Shown here in pieces: positions 8,928 through 20,987 of a stretch of DNA of 64,000 bases (its first letter is position 1; the number at the start of each line of letters is the position of its first letter). Source of the DNA: Utricularia gibba (lineage: Eukaryota; Streptophyta; Magnoliopsida; Lamiales; Lentibulariaceae); NCBI GenBank assembly GCA_002189035.1, contig NEEC01000004.1, forward strand, positions 2,604,001-2,668,000, read 5' to 3'. A program made the translations under genes and the position numbers. Under the pieces are notes generated by a model. That model saw only the letters and a program-made list of their open reading frames with translations. It did not search any database and had not been told where the DNA came from.

Positions 8928-11900
8928 ATGGATGAATACAGGGAAAATGAAGTGCTGCTTCCTAACTGGATACATAAAAACCCAAATGACATGGCAGATT
9001 CACAACTCTTCATCATTTCTTGTTTTGTTGCTGGTCTCGTGGGTATCCTTACAATTTTATACACTGCTTTCCAGTGGAGGAAAAATATCAATCTTAGTTG
9101 GATGAAGGCCATTGCTAGATCAAATAAGGAGCCCAAATTAAGGAACACTGTTCTCATATCACCTCATAGTTGGAATTTGGAATCTGTGTATCGTGGGAAA
9201 AGCATCAATTGTTGTGTATGCTTAGAGCCAGTAGCCCCCTCACAGGCTCTGGGACCTGTGGTGACTTCTGATGCTTTCATTCACCGGTGCTGGATATGTG
9301 GCGCAGCAGCTCACCTGGGCTGCTCTGCCAACGCACCAAAGGATTGTAAGTGCATATCCATGTTTGGCTGCGAAAATGTGCTGCATCAGTGGACTGTAAT
9401 GTGGACAGAGGTGAATGATGAATCTTCTGTGTGCAGCTATTGTGATGAGCCATGTAGTGCATCCCTGCTCGGAGGATCACCAATATGGTATTGCTTGTGG
9501 TGTCAGCGTTTTGTGCATGTGGATTGTCATGGTAACATGATTAATGAAACAGGAGATGTTTGTGACTTAGGCCCTTTTAAAAGGCTCATCTTGTCACCCT
9601 TGTATGTAAAGAAATCAAGCAAGACATCTGGTGGATTCTTAAGCTCGATTACTCATGGAGCCAATGAGATTGCATCATCTGTACGTGCTAGTATTAGAAG
9701 TCAACATAAAAAGCATAAAAATGGGTATGAGGCCTCTCCTGAAATTGGTAACAGCAGCAGCAATAGTGATGGTTCCAGAGAAACCAGTGCATCAACCAGT
9801 AATCCAGTTAATTGCACTAGTAGGGTCGAAGAATATGATGATGGTTCTGAGAATGTTAAACAGTTCATTGAACAGAATGGGGAAGTTAAAATGATGGATA
9901 AAGTTAATAGTTTCAAAAGTAGCTTGTCATTCAAAGGTAAGGATGAGGCCCAATTAAAGGGAATGAAGCAGATTTATGAATTGATTGATTTGCCATCTGA
10001 TGCTAGGCCCTTACTAGTCTTTATCAACAAAAAGAGTGGAGCTCAAAGAGGTGATTCACTTAGGCAGAAGCTGAACTTTCTTCTTAATCCTGTTCAGGTG
10101 AGAATCATTCTTTTTATAAGATAGGCAGCATCATGAAGGCTCATATAAGAGCTGTATGTTCTAAATTTGATACGGGTGCAAAACTTGCACCCGTATCAAA
10201 AGAACATACAGGTCGTGTACTCCAATTTGATACGGGTGCAAGTTTTGCATACATGACCTTGTATGTCTTCAGAAATTTGACTTTTTACATTGTTGTTGTT
10301 AGTATGAATAGCATTTCTGTTTTCTAGTATAGGCACTTAATGTTATGTTGAATTCAGTGGCATTATATTGTATTGACATTATAGTCTTCTACTTCAGATT
10401 TGTGAATTAAGCTCAACACAAGGACCAGAAGCTGGACTTTCTTTATTCAGAAAGGTGCCCCATTTCCGTGTTTTGGTCTGCGGTGGAGATGGCACTGTTG
10501 GCTGGGTTCTGGACACTATAGAAAAACAAGGTTTTATATCTCCACCTCCAGTGGCCATTCTTCCCGCTGGAACAGGAAATGACTTAGCCCGTGTTCTTTC
10601 TTGGGGAGCGGGCCTAGGTTCAGTTGAGAGGCAAGGAGGCCTTTCCACATTTATGGGTGACATAGAACATGCTGCTGTTACTCTTCTTGACCGGTGGAAA
10701 GTATCAGTCACAGATAAGCAGGGAAGATCACTTCAACCTACTAAGTTTCTGAACAACTATCTTGGTATGCTCAAGTTTTTTTCCTATGCCAGAATACCCT
10801 TAGTTATTCCTATTTTTAATGCAGTGCAGTTTCAGTTGCTTTCAGTAACCCAGTGCGTGCTTCTGCCTTTAAGTACTTGTACTATTACCTTAAAAGCTAA
10901 CTTTATGCTACTACTTGCATTGTGGTCTTTGTTGAAGGGGTTGGATGTGATGCAAAGGTTGCTCTAGAAATCCATAACTTGAGAGAAGAAAACCCAGAGA
11001 AATTCTGTAGTCAGGTAGCTCTTTTAGAAGATATCTTTTCCTTTGCTGCTTTTAAGTGCAGGCCACATTATGTTCTGAGCGACCTAATTTTTTCATTTGC
11101 CACAAATCCTTCAACATACCAGCAGATTACCACTCGTGTTGTTGTTTTATCAAATATAGAATGTGAACTGAAATGAGTTAGTAACACACTTCTGTGAGAA
11201 GAGAGACATTTATTCATCATTCCGAGGAAACTTGGGTTGCAACTTAGTGTGGTGAGCTTGTCATACAATATTTCCCTCAATTTAGTGAATCTCAGAAAAG
11301 TCATGAACTTTGATGTATTTGATAAGATTTTAAGGCTATTTTAATATTATTGTCCAGTGTTCTGACAGTTATTATTGCTATCTGAAAAGAAGTGTAAGTT
11401 ATTTGCCTGCAGTGTACCGTTTTCAGTCCTACTTTATATCGCACAAGTAGAAACGAGAAAGGATGAATTCTCTCTTTTACTTTTCTTCTTTTGATATTGG
11501 TATCATATGAAGCAATCTGCAGTTCATGAATAAAGTTCTTTATGCAAGAGAAGGCGCTAGAAGTATAATGGACAGAACATATGCGAACTTACCTTGGCAA
11601 GTTAAAGTAGAGGTTGATGGTTCAGAGATTGAAGTTCCAGAGGTGAGTGCAGCGCTTCAGAGTATGCTTGTTGTGTAAACAGTTTCCATCGGTGATCACT
11701 TACAATGTCCAAAAGAGTCTTGTATGGCAATGGGTAGAAGCCAAATTTGATGTTCATTTTTGTTGGTCTGTAGGATGCTGAGGGCATCATCTTAGCTAAT
11801 ATTGGAAGTTATATGGGAGGTGTTGACTTGTGGCATAATGAAGATGAGAGCTACGAAAATTTCAATCCGCAGTCAATGCACGATAAAGTGCTGGAGGTCG

Positions 11901-12548
11901 TGAGCATTTCTGGCATGTGGCATCTAGGAAAGCTGCAGGTAACGTTGGCATTCCAGGAAGTCCGATAAAATTTTCAGCATTCAGTTGCATTCCCTTCGCA
12001 TGTATTGAAGGACAAGGATTTGTCCTTACACGAGTTCTCGTTTTCTTGGAATGGGAGTTATTCTGTTGTCCAGCCCCGCATATCTATCATCTTTGCTCCT
12101 CTAATCTGGAACAAATAGATGCCGTATTGATTCGTGTAAAGATGGGGTGTGGTGCAGGTTGGCCTCTCACGAGCTTGCAGGATTGCACAAGGACATTCCA
12201 TCAAGATCCACCTTTTTTCTGGATTCCCAGTCCAAATAGATGGGGAGCCCTGGTTTCAACAGACTTGTACATTGTCAGTCACACACCACGGGCAGGTAGG
12301 AGAGTGCATTGCCCATCTTTTATGGTAGCAGCATACGCGGAACCATAATCTCCCTCCCTAGTCTAATGATAACTTCTGGGCTGCATGTTGTTTGTCAGGC
12401 TTTCATGTTGAAAAGGGCAACGGAACAACCTCTCGGCCATGCAGCTGCCATTATAGCTGATGTGCTCGAGAATGCTGAATCAAATCATGTTATCAGTTCG
12501 TCGCAGAAGCGACTGCTGCTTCAAGAAATGGCTCTAAGGCTTTCTTAG
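8928..12548 (+). CDS. Diacylglycerol kinase, DGK1/DGK2-like (C1-domain class)
   Basis: Phosphorylates diacylglycerol to phosphatidic acid, probably at the ER. Seven coding exons: 8928-10097, 10398-10764, 10938-11014, 11523-11642, 11774-11938, 12158-12295, 12399-12548. They sum to 2,187 nt (728 aa), the size of plant cluster-I DGKs; all introns are GT-AG. An N-terminal membrane segment (about 27-50, [20 protein letters not shown]) is followed by two C1-type zinc fingers (about 77-145, [23 protein letters not shown]; about 150-220, [18 protein letters not shown]) and a Ser/Asn-rich linker. The catalytic domain starts near 362 ([14 protein letters not shown]) with GGDGT at 419-423 and [15 protein letters not shown]. 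The accessory domain runs to the C-terminus ([20 protein letters not shown]). Start: first ATG of the open frame, MDEYRENE. No damage seen. Confidence 0.96.
10153..10241 (+). repeat. Hairpin inverted repeat and third motif copy in DGK coding intron 1
   Basis: TTTGATACGGGTGCAA occurs at 10166-10181, inverted at 10185-10200 (3-nt loop), and again direct at 10226-10241. Outside the first pair, TGTATGTTCT (10153-10162) is perfectly complementary to AGAACATACA (10201-10210), giving 26 paired bases in a 58-nt hairpin with one 3-nt bulge. The third copy lies between imperfect arms GGTCGTGT and ACATGACC. A further diverged TGTATGTCTTC follows near 10260. It is wholly within the intron 10098-10397. 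No element family is recognised. Confidence 0.85.
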
Positions 12549-13307
12549 AACACAACAACATATCATTTTCTACCCATTGCTGCAGGATAACAAACCACAT
12601 GGCTTACAGGAATAATGTGTTGCCGGATCAGTAACAAAAAGAAAAAAAAAAAAAAAAAAAAACACAAATATCGTGCCACTCCTTAGAATTCTTACAGTTC
12701 CAAAGAGCCCTCAATGATTTTTAGGGCATCTTGTCAGTCATTAAGGCATTATTGTTATTGCGTGTTGTAAATTTTTCTCTGGTTGAATGGAATTTGCTTA
12801 GGAAAATTATGCCTTCGTTTGTAATTTAATTCAAAATTTACTAATTTGGTTTACATGAAGTGATATTTTTTTTAAAAAAATAACATCAAATTTATTTATA
12901 ATTAAAATATAAAAACGAGAGTGGTAAAATTAAAAAATGATAATAATATTGGATATTACGAAAAGGATGTGACATAATTGATAATTTTTGTTATAGAATT
13001 TATGAAAAATGTGTGCAAATGTAAAATATAATTAAAATTAGAGTAATATTGGATATTATGAAAAAAAAAGGAAATAAATCGAATCTAACATCCTATTTTA
13101 AAGCATTATCTGAAAATGTATTCAATGGAACCTATGGCGTGTTTTAAAAATTCATGTTGCATTATTTTTATTATTTTACTCTTACACATTTGTTTGCGAA
13201 ACTAATTTTTCATAACAATCTCAATTTTATCTCCATTTCTATTTTTTATTTTTAGAAAATAAAAAATAGATTTAAAAAGGCTTTGGAGAAGGCCGGTACC
13301 CTAGTTC
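12549..13307. other. DGK 3' flank and AT-rich spacer
   Basis: Probable DGK 3' UTR, including an A-rich run (about 12636-12662), followed by AT-rich DNA up to the hAT element. The last eight bases (13300-13307, CCTAGTTC) are the left target-site duplication. No gene seen. Confidence 0.7.
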
Positions 13308-14307
13308 TAGAGGTGGGTTCGATTCGAGCCGGAACCGCTGTTCGAACGGAAACCGTCGATTCTGGTTCCGGTTCGGTTCTATGAAATCAATATCCGTACG
13401 GTTTCGGTTCGGTTCGACATAATTGGAACCGTGGAACCGACGGTTCCGAACCGTATGTGAACCGTACTGTTCATAGATCGTACGATTCGGATTAAAAAAT
13501 TAAATAAATGTACATGGTTTTACACACTTTTCTCAATCAACCACGCGAGGTAAGTAGGTGCCTGGAAAATCTTATCAAACACTTCTTTCCACACACTCAC
13601 CAGAGATGTGGGTGTCTGAAAAATGATTTCAAGTGCCCTCACAAGACACTTACATGAACAAATGTGGTTGGTCGAGAAATGGATTCTTCCCATACACCCA
13701 CAAGCCAATGTGGGTGTATGTTGTGGGTGTCTGAAAAAATATTTCCATTATTTATAAAAATAGATAATATTTTGATTTTAATTTAACAAATGTATAATAT
13801 TTACAAAAGTCAAAAATTAAAATTTATATGATTTTTAATGTTATTGTATTTGTTTTAAAAAATTTAATTTTATCAAACATATATTAAAATACTAATAATT
13901 TAATTATTTTAATCATTTATTTCATTCATTTAATTCATAAATTATATTTATTTTAATTATACTTTATTAGAGTATTTTATCAAATAATTTAAATTAAAGT
14001 ATTTTATAAATTAACATAACATATTATATAATATATACAGTTAAATATACAAATTAATCTTGTTAAATATATTATTTGATAATATCAAAATATATAAAAT
14101 TAATAATTATTAAAAATTTCATTGTTATACATCTACAATGATTCATATGAGTGTCTGGAAAACACATGCAAAGTTCCGGTTACGATTCGATTCGTAAATC
14201 TCAATTCGGGTTTCAAACTGAAACCATTTTCGGTTTCGAATAGGTTGAAGGTCTGGAAATTCGGTTCCTAACCGAAACCGTGGGGTTCCCAACCTAACCC
14301 ACCTATA
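13308..14307. mobile_element. Non-autonomous hAT-type DNA transposon, 1,000 bp, with 8-bp TSD
   Basis: Terminal inverted repeats TAGAGGTGGGTT (13308) and AACCCACCTATA (ending 14307) match at 11 of 12 positions. They are flanked by the identical 8-bp duplication CCTAGTTC at 13300-13307 and 14308-14315. Subterminal regions are dense in GGTTCGGTT and GGAACCG type motifs in both orientations; the middle is AT-rich. An 8-bp duplication, short TIRs starting TA, and such subterminal motifs are hallmarks of hAT elements. No transposase frame is present, so it would need a transposase in trans. Its right end lies only about 130 bp upstream of the KxDL start codon. Confidence 0.88.
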
Positions 14308-14444
14308 CCTAGTTCTGGCGTACTCAAGTTTCAATACCATAAAGAGAGTGTGGACCGAAATAAACATTTTCAATATTTGAGTGCGGTGTTCACTCCGGAG
14401 TCCAGAAGGGTGGAGAGAAGAGCGGGTTTGGAATTGTGGATGGC

Positions 14445-15024
14445 ATGGCGGAGCAGAGGGAATCCTTGAGATCGGCGTCCGAAGAAATTTCGAGGGAGTT
14501 TAAAACGCTAGTGGATTCAAGAGATGTCAATTCTCTTCTCCAATCTCAGAATCTCATGTACGAATCGTCCTTTTGAAACTCCAATTCATGTTGCGGATGG
14601 ATTTTGATTGATATGTGAAAACTAGATCAGATTGGGGCGGTTGCAGGATAGCAACGCAGTGCTCTCTCATTTCAACGACTTTTCCGAGAATTGCTTCTCA
14701 GAAGTATCAACAGACTTCGCGAGGAACGCACGTCTCCTCCATGTGATGAAGTCTGATCTCGACTACATATTTCTCAAGCTCAGGTACCCGGATCCGATCC
14801 ATTTTTCTCCGAATATAGGGTATTGGATTCGTGCACCAATTCTCTTTCTGCAAATCTAGATTCAATGAATGGCCAGTGCTTCTGAAATCAGGTTGTTGTT
14901 GTTGCGTGCTTAATCTGACAGGAGCCTCAAAGCGAAGATTATTGCGACTTACCCTGATGCATTTCCTGATAGTTCCGCCATTCAGGCCCTTGATCAGAGG
15001 CCAGACCTCGAGTTGCCAAGATGA
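14445..15024 (+). CDS. KxDL motif-containing protein (BLOC-1-related subunit family)
   Basis: Small coiled-coil protein; animal and yeast relatives belong to BLOC-1/BORC-type complexes acting in endosome and lysosome positioning. Exons 14445-14557, 14631-14783 and 14922-15024 (369 nt, 122 aa) join in phase with GT-AG introns of 73 and 138 nt. The diagnostic KSDL (K-x-D-L) is at residues 78-81 in HVMKSDLDYIFLKLRSLKAK, after an N-terminal helix (EEISREFKTLVDSRDVNSLL) and the LQDSNAVLSHFNDFSE segment. The tail ALDQRPDLELPR is short and acidic. An out-of-frame ATG at 14440 overlaps the chosen start; the start at 14445 is supported by the continuous family-like N-terminus. The hAT element just upstream probably forms part of the promoter. 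Confidence 0.9.
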
Positions 15025-15423
15025 CAGCAAAGCGGAAGAAGTATTAGATGTCTCGTTTTCATGAGAATCTTCACCATTCACTTCGTTTCTTTTGAATTTC
15101 TGGCGCATGCCCCTTACTAAACGTTTGACACAGACCCAAAACCAAAGCAGCGTTTGCAATGGCGGTAAAAATCTGGGGTGGAATAGAAGAGAGATGCGGC
15201 GTAGCTGTATGAACGTCATGTTTTCCACATAGTAAAGCAAAGCAGACATGGGCAGTGAATGAACGAGTGAAAGGTTGATTCCTTCCGTATTTATCTTCCT
15301 TGTAAGTGTTCTTGGACTTGAAGCATCCATCAGTGGTTGCTAGTTGTAAGATCCCCTGTGATTCATTAAATCCTGAGCCTATGTACCTGCTGAACAGCTT
15401 GCAGTAGAAAAGCACACAAAAAG
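15025..15423. other. KxDL 3' flank
   Basis: 399 bp between the KxDL stop and the left terminal repeat of the Ty3 relic. The first part is probably 3' UTR. Minus-strand frames here have no recognisable domain and I read them as chance. Confidence 0.6.
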
Positions 15424-15695
15424 TGTCAGGATCCTCTTATTGAAGGAGTTTGCGATGTAGTACGAAGTCGCTAGTTGATGAGATTAGCAGCATTTAACTT
15501 ACTGAAGTAAAGTTTCTTCCTATTCTCTATCTTCAAGATAAGAATAGGATTGAACAATTTTCAAAGGGAGCTTCAATAACTGAGTAGGTCAACCAAAGGT
15601 GTATTTATAAAAATAGTCAAGCTTTATATAATATTTAAGGTTAAAACACTGTTCAAAAATACATAGTAGTTTCTAATTAAGTTCTCTTTTCTTCA
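15424..15695 (-). repeat. 3' terminal repeat of the Ty3 relic
   Basis: Minus-strand sequence begins TGAAGAAAAGAGAAC and ends CCTGACA (TG...CA). It aligns along its length with 20988-21277, for example TTAATTAGAAACTACT and ATTGTTCAATCCT are shared, with many substitutions and small indels. Boundaries are estimates because no matching 5-bp target duplication could be found. Confidence 0.65.
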
Positions 15696-18385
15696 TTGCT
15701 CCTTCATAGGTGTTGGGGTCATCACATCCCACCTTGTTTCCGCTAGATCTATCCACTTAGAGGATAATTCAGGGAATTGATTTATCAGGGTCCTCAAATT
15801 CTCCTAGATGTGTCTGCAGGGGATAGCAGCATTGAATCCTCTTCTACTTCCTGATCAAGTAAAGGTACAACTGTGGCCTTAGGATCCCCATAGTATTTCT
15901 TGAGGCAGCTGATGTAGAACACTAGGTGAATTTTTGTTCCAATCGGTAGCTCTAATTTATAGGCCAGCTGTCCTATTTTCTTTATCAACTTGTAAGGTCC
16001 ACAATATTTTAGGGTCAACTTGGCACCCACCTATATCCTCCTTTTAAAACTTACTGGAACCTTCAATAAAATCCACTCTCCTTCTTCAAATTCTAAGCGA
16101 TGATGCTTTCAATCATAATAACTTTTGATTAATTGTTGACTATGATTCAGTCTATCTTTGCAAAGTTGCAGAATCTCATCAAGTGCTTGGAGTTCCAAAT
16201 CCACCGTAGATACCTTGGAATTCCTCTCTTCATAAGGGATGATCTTAGGGATAGGCCGCCCATACACCACCTCAAATGCAGTCATACCGATGCTACTATA
16301 AAGGCTGGTGTCGTAGGAGTATTCTGCCTAGAACAGCCAGTTTGCCCATTTATGTAGGCTTGTCACTTGTGAAACACCTCAGATAGGTTTCCATGATTTT
16401 GTTAACAACTTCGGTTTGGCCATCTGATTGTGGATGATAGGCTATCGAATAGCACAACCTTGTATCTAACATTCCCAATAATTCTTTCCAAAATATACCA
16501 TTGAATATCTTATCCCTATCACTCACAATATACTTTGACAATCCATGAAGTTTAAAAATTTACTCAAAGAATATCTTAGCAACCAAGGTAGCAGTAAAAG
16601 GATGCGATAGAGTAATAAAATGGGCATACATTGAGAACAGGACCTCCACAACCATTATTACCTGTTTTTGTCGTGATGTTGGTATTCCTTTTATAAAATT
16701 CATTTAGATATCTGCCCATACCTAATTCGGGATAGGCAATGCTTGTAAAAGGGTAGCAGGTTTCCTTTGCTATGATTTGTTCCATTGGCACCACATCTTT
16801 TAACAAACTCTTGAATTTGTGCCTTCATATTTTGCCAATAAAAATCACGCGATACATGATGGAAGGTCTCTGCATACCCTTCATGGTGAACATCATCGAT
16901 CATGGTAATAATCTATTTCGACAATTCCAAGTCCATTGGTACATAAAGTCAATCCTTAAAATAAATAATACCTTGGATAAATTTCCAGTTACCCTCGCCT
17001 GTCCCTTGACGAATTACACTTCTTCGTTCCTGCGCAGCGATCGATATCTCCTAGGCTCTTTTAATTTGATTCCATAGGTCAGGTTGAGGTATCAATATAT
17101 GAGCTAGCTCCAATTCCTCTTGATCCTTCCTTGACAAGGTGTTTGCTGCTTTATTAGTGGAGCTAGGGATATATATTATTTCAAAGTCAAATCCAAAGAG
17201 TTTCCCCAACCACTTTTGCTGGAATGTCGTCATCAATTTTTGTTGTTGCAGAAATTTTAAACTCTGATGATCCGTTTTGGCCTTAAAGTATATTCCCCAA
17301 AGATAATGTCTAATACTTGATCGAGTAAAGTAAGCCAATCATCTTCTTCTCATATACCGCCAGTAGCTGTTGGGTTGGTGTTAACTGTATGATGTAATAG
17401 GCAATGGGATGACCTTGATGGAGAATAGCTCAATCCCCTTGTTTACAGCATCGAATTCCATGGTGAATGCTTGTGAAAAATCTGGAGCAATTAAGATAGG
17501 AGCTTGTCAATTCCAGCTTGAGGGCATTGAACTCCTGCTCAGTTTGAGATGTCCACTTAAAACTATTTCGTTTTAGCAAACTTGTGAGCGTTGATGTTTT
17601 TGTGCTCAAATTCTAAATAAATTGGCAATAATACCCCATGAGGCCCAGGAAGCCTGTCAAGCCTTTGTCATCCTAGATCTGGGTCACTCCGTAATGACAC
17701 GTATTTTTTCTGGGTCCACCTTGACACCCTCTCTTCCGACTACATGTCCCAGGTACGTCATTTTGGTCTCCACGAACAAGCATTTGGACTTCTTCACAAA
17801 CAAGTGATTTGTTTGTAGGAGTTCAAAGATGGCATGCAAGTGATCCAAATGGTCCAACTCTGTCTTGCTGAAAATTAAGATGTCATCGAAGAAAATAATC
17901 ACAGACTTTCGGAAATATGGTCTGAAAAAGTGATGCACTAGGGATTGGAAGGTAGCCAGAGCATTTGTGAGCGCAAACAGCATCACAAAAAATTCATAAT
18001 GAGCATTGTGAGTCTGAAAGGTAGTCTTGTGAATATCCTATTCCTTCATCTAAATCTAGTAATATCCCGAGCGAAGGTTCAATTTTGTAAATACCTTGGC
18101 CTCATTCAAGTCAGACAACAATTCTTCCAATGTAGGCTTGAGAAATTTTACCTTTTTCGTGATGGAGTTTAAATCTCTATAATCAATGCATAAGTGCACC
18201 CTCCATCATGCTTGGAGATCAATAAAACGGGAGCCGCAAATTGAGATGAACTCTTCCAAATCCATCCTTTGGAGAGAAATTCAGCACACTGATTTTCAAT
18301 CTCCATCTTTTGGGCTTTAGAATTTCTATATGGTTGTCTCGCTACTGCCCCCGAGCCTGACACCAAGTGCATACCATGATCACAA

Positions 18386-19708
18386 TGTTGGGTTTCTAGT
18401 AGATATCGTATGTTTCAAAAGCAGCGGAATTTCAAAAATTTTGAGAAACCCCCAACGCAGATCTTGAAATACGGTATACATCAGACATAGGGATGTTCAA
18501 AGTACCTTTCAAATGACTCCGTTGTTCACCAACCGCCAATAGCAGACGGCCTCTATGGCATCCACACGTGGAGCACTCCGTCGATAACCTTCTCTATGAC
18601 ATATCAAATCATATCTATATGAGATCTTTTATTTTGAGTTTAATCAATATTAATCTCAAAATAATTCTCTATTTAATTTATCCACTTTACCAATTACATC
18701 TCATGTAATTGTGTCATTCTATTTTATATCGATGAGTGACTCCACTATTGTGTGTGACCCTATAGGCTTCCTCAATCAAGGCCGTAATAATGGATTTATT
18801 AATTAACTCTTAATTAATCAAATCCATCATTATCGATCATGAGTGATGTCTAGCAACATATCATGATCCCCAAGATTAAAGAATAATCAGGTGAACTGAT
18901 TGAGCCTTTCCATGACCAGCCACCATGCAATGAACAGCTTTCATCATACTTATATCTCATTCGGTACCAGAACATGGGTGTGTGTCTTTCTGATGTATTA
19001 AACTTATAATTGCATTCAAGCACTAACACTCAATGACCTACTCAAACAATTCGAGTGTCATTACCCTGGGCCTAGGACTTACTGTTAGGCTTTGATGCAA
19101 TTACTTGAGATATGATCTCATTGCTAACATGAGTGATGAATCCTTTATTGATCAATCAACTATCTCCAACCTTAAGGAGTCACATCCCTACTCATCCATA
19201 CTAGGCAAGCCATGGTTAGGCTCCCATTAGTAATGAGCGAAAATGTGAGCTTAAGAACAAGATAACTTTGTTGACCTCAAGTCTAAGCTTACTTGCACGG
19301 CTGTCATATTCGAGATCTTGCTACTGACACTTGGTTAGCTTCCCATAGTAGCATCTCGAAGATGAGTCATCCAGTGAATCGATTCTCTAATCGACACCCA
19401 CACATAGGTTCTAATAATCTCATTATATCAATTGTGAGAACCATTGCCTAAACTGTTTAGGGAACTCAATGTGTGCCAGCTTATCCGTATTTGTGATATC
19501 CTCATTTCACAAATACTCTAGCCAAAGATATTTAACTTGATCATGAGTGCTTTAAGAATCTCACATTATGATCTCATCATAATTTCTATAGCACATGGAT
19601 CAAGTAGAGGATTTTATCAATGATATAAATTTGATCACAATTCAAAATAAATATCAAAAGATAAGATTTGCCAATGAGTTGATTGTCTCTAGAACACATA
19701 CACTAACA
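18386..19708. mobile_element. Solo LTR (1,323 bp), probably Ty1/copia, with 5-bp TSD
   Basis: Begins TGTTGGGTTTC at 18386 and ends ACACTAACA at 19708. It is bounded by the identical 5-bp duplication CACAA at 18381-18385 and 19709-19713. TGTTrG...CTAACA ends and a 5-bp duplication are typical of plant LTR retrotransposons. There is no coding sequence and no partner LTR, so the internal part was lost by LTR-LTR recombination. It splits the reverse transcriptase of the Ty3 relic and is therefore younger than it. The copia assignment is inferred from the ends and length only. Confidence 0.85.
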
Positions 19709-20201
19709 CACAATGCCTCACCGAAGGTAATCCTTGTGATTCCTAAAAAATAACAACACAAGCCTCTGAGATGCTCTGAACAATTTGGTCAAAATCATCT
19801 GGAAGCCTTGATTCGAGATGGTGCAATGACCAAATCTCCCGGGCACTATCTCGGTCATGAACCATACAAGTCTTTCCTCTCATTTCAAAACTAAACCATT
19901 AGTTTTCAAAATTACATTTAACCGTGCCCAACGAATTTAACCAATTAATTCCAAGAACACCATCATACCCTAATTCAAAGAAGTTAGCTATGGACAATAC
20001 CAACACAAGGAACACCGTCCCCATTAGCAATAGTCACATAAATGTCCTTTACGGGTTCCACCAATGAGTGAAAATTATAAGCTATCGATGCCCGTACAAA
20101 TGCATGAGAACTACCCGAATCCACTAAGAATGTCAGTTTCTTCTCATTAATCTTGCCTAGTATTTGAGTGTTCAAGCTGAGGGGCTCCTAGTGGCCGCCA
20201 A

Positions 20202-20907
20202 CTAAGATAATTCCAAGCCATGTTCTCCATCTGAGAAGAATGAGTCGCCCTCATCAGAGGCTAATTCCAACACAAATAACCATTTACATTTATGACTTAG
20301 TTTAAACTGCTCATCATAGTTAAAGCACAACCCCTTCACCTTATGTTCTTCAAATTCAACCTTTGGTAAGCATTTCAACGGGTTGGGTTTTTGAGAGTGC
20401 CTCAAGGGAGGTGTTTCCCTAATATCATTGCCCATGTCATTGTAGCGTTCGACCACCTTGCCCCTGTCACCCGTAGCATTCTTGAGCTGGATGTAGAAGA
20501 GCTTTGTTCTTCGCAAAATTCCTAGCTTTTCTCATGGCCATCTTCACGTCCTGTGACTCTCTTAGCAACACTTGACTCCGCAAGACCTCTAATAAGCCTT
20601 TCAAGTAGATGGAAGTTTTATGTGAAGGGTCAAAGATACCGACACAGAGGGAAAGTTTAATGAATTCATTATAATAACCCAAATCCTGATCCATGCAAAG
20701 TTCGAGCAAGTCTACCATGGCTGAGACAGTCGCATTATCTGAAAAAGTTTCACAATAATCATCTCTAACCAACTCCCATGTTAAGGGTTGAGCGCTCCGT
20801 GACAGTTTCATAAACCAGGCTTGTGCAAAGTCATCCAAATTGGTGGCAACCACTTGTAGTTTCTCCTCCTCTATTGAAATTAAATGATACGCAAAGAAAT
20901 AACCCAT
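20202..20907 (-). pseudogene. gag remnant of the Ty3 relic
   Basis: Two overlapping minus-strand frames (20907-20467 and 20516-20202) encode a retrotransposon gag-like domain. The LDDFAQAWFMKLSR and TWELVRDDYCETFSD segments resemble the Retrotrans_gag fold, and a degraded Cys-containing motif (GLCFNYDEQFKLSHKC) stands where a zinc knuckle would be. An additional N-terminal piece lies at 21123-20917 (VPKFDGSSDPIH). The protease frame follows at 20175-19984. Frames are shifted and not functional. Confidence 0.75.
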
Positions 20908-20987
20908 TTGGTTCGCCTAGTGGATTGGGTCCGAACTACCGTCAAATTTGGGAACATCCAGGCGAGCGACCTTGAAGCTCCTTAAGT

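Noticed and set aside
12636-12662. A-rich run after the DGK stop as a sign of retroposition
   Set aside because: The gene has introns and the run lies in the 3' flank with no target duplication; it is a simple homopolymer.
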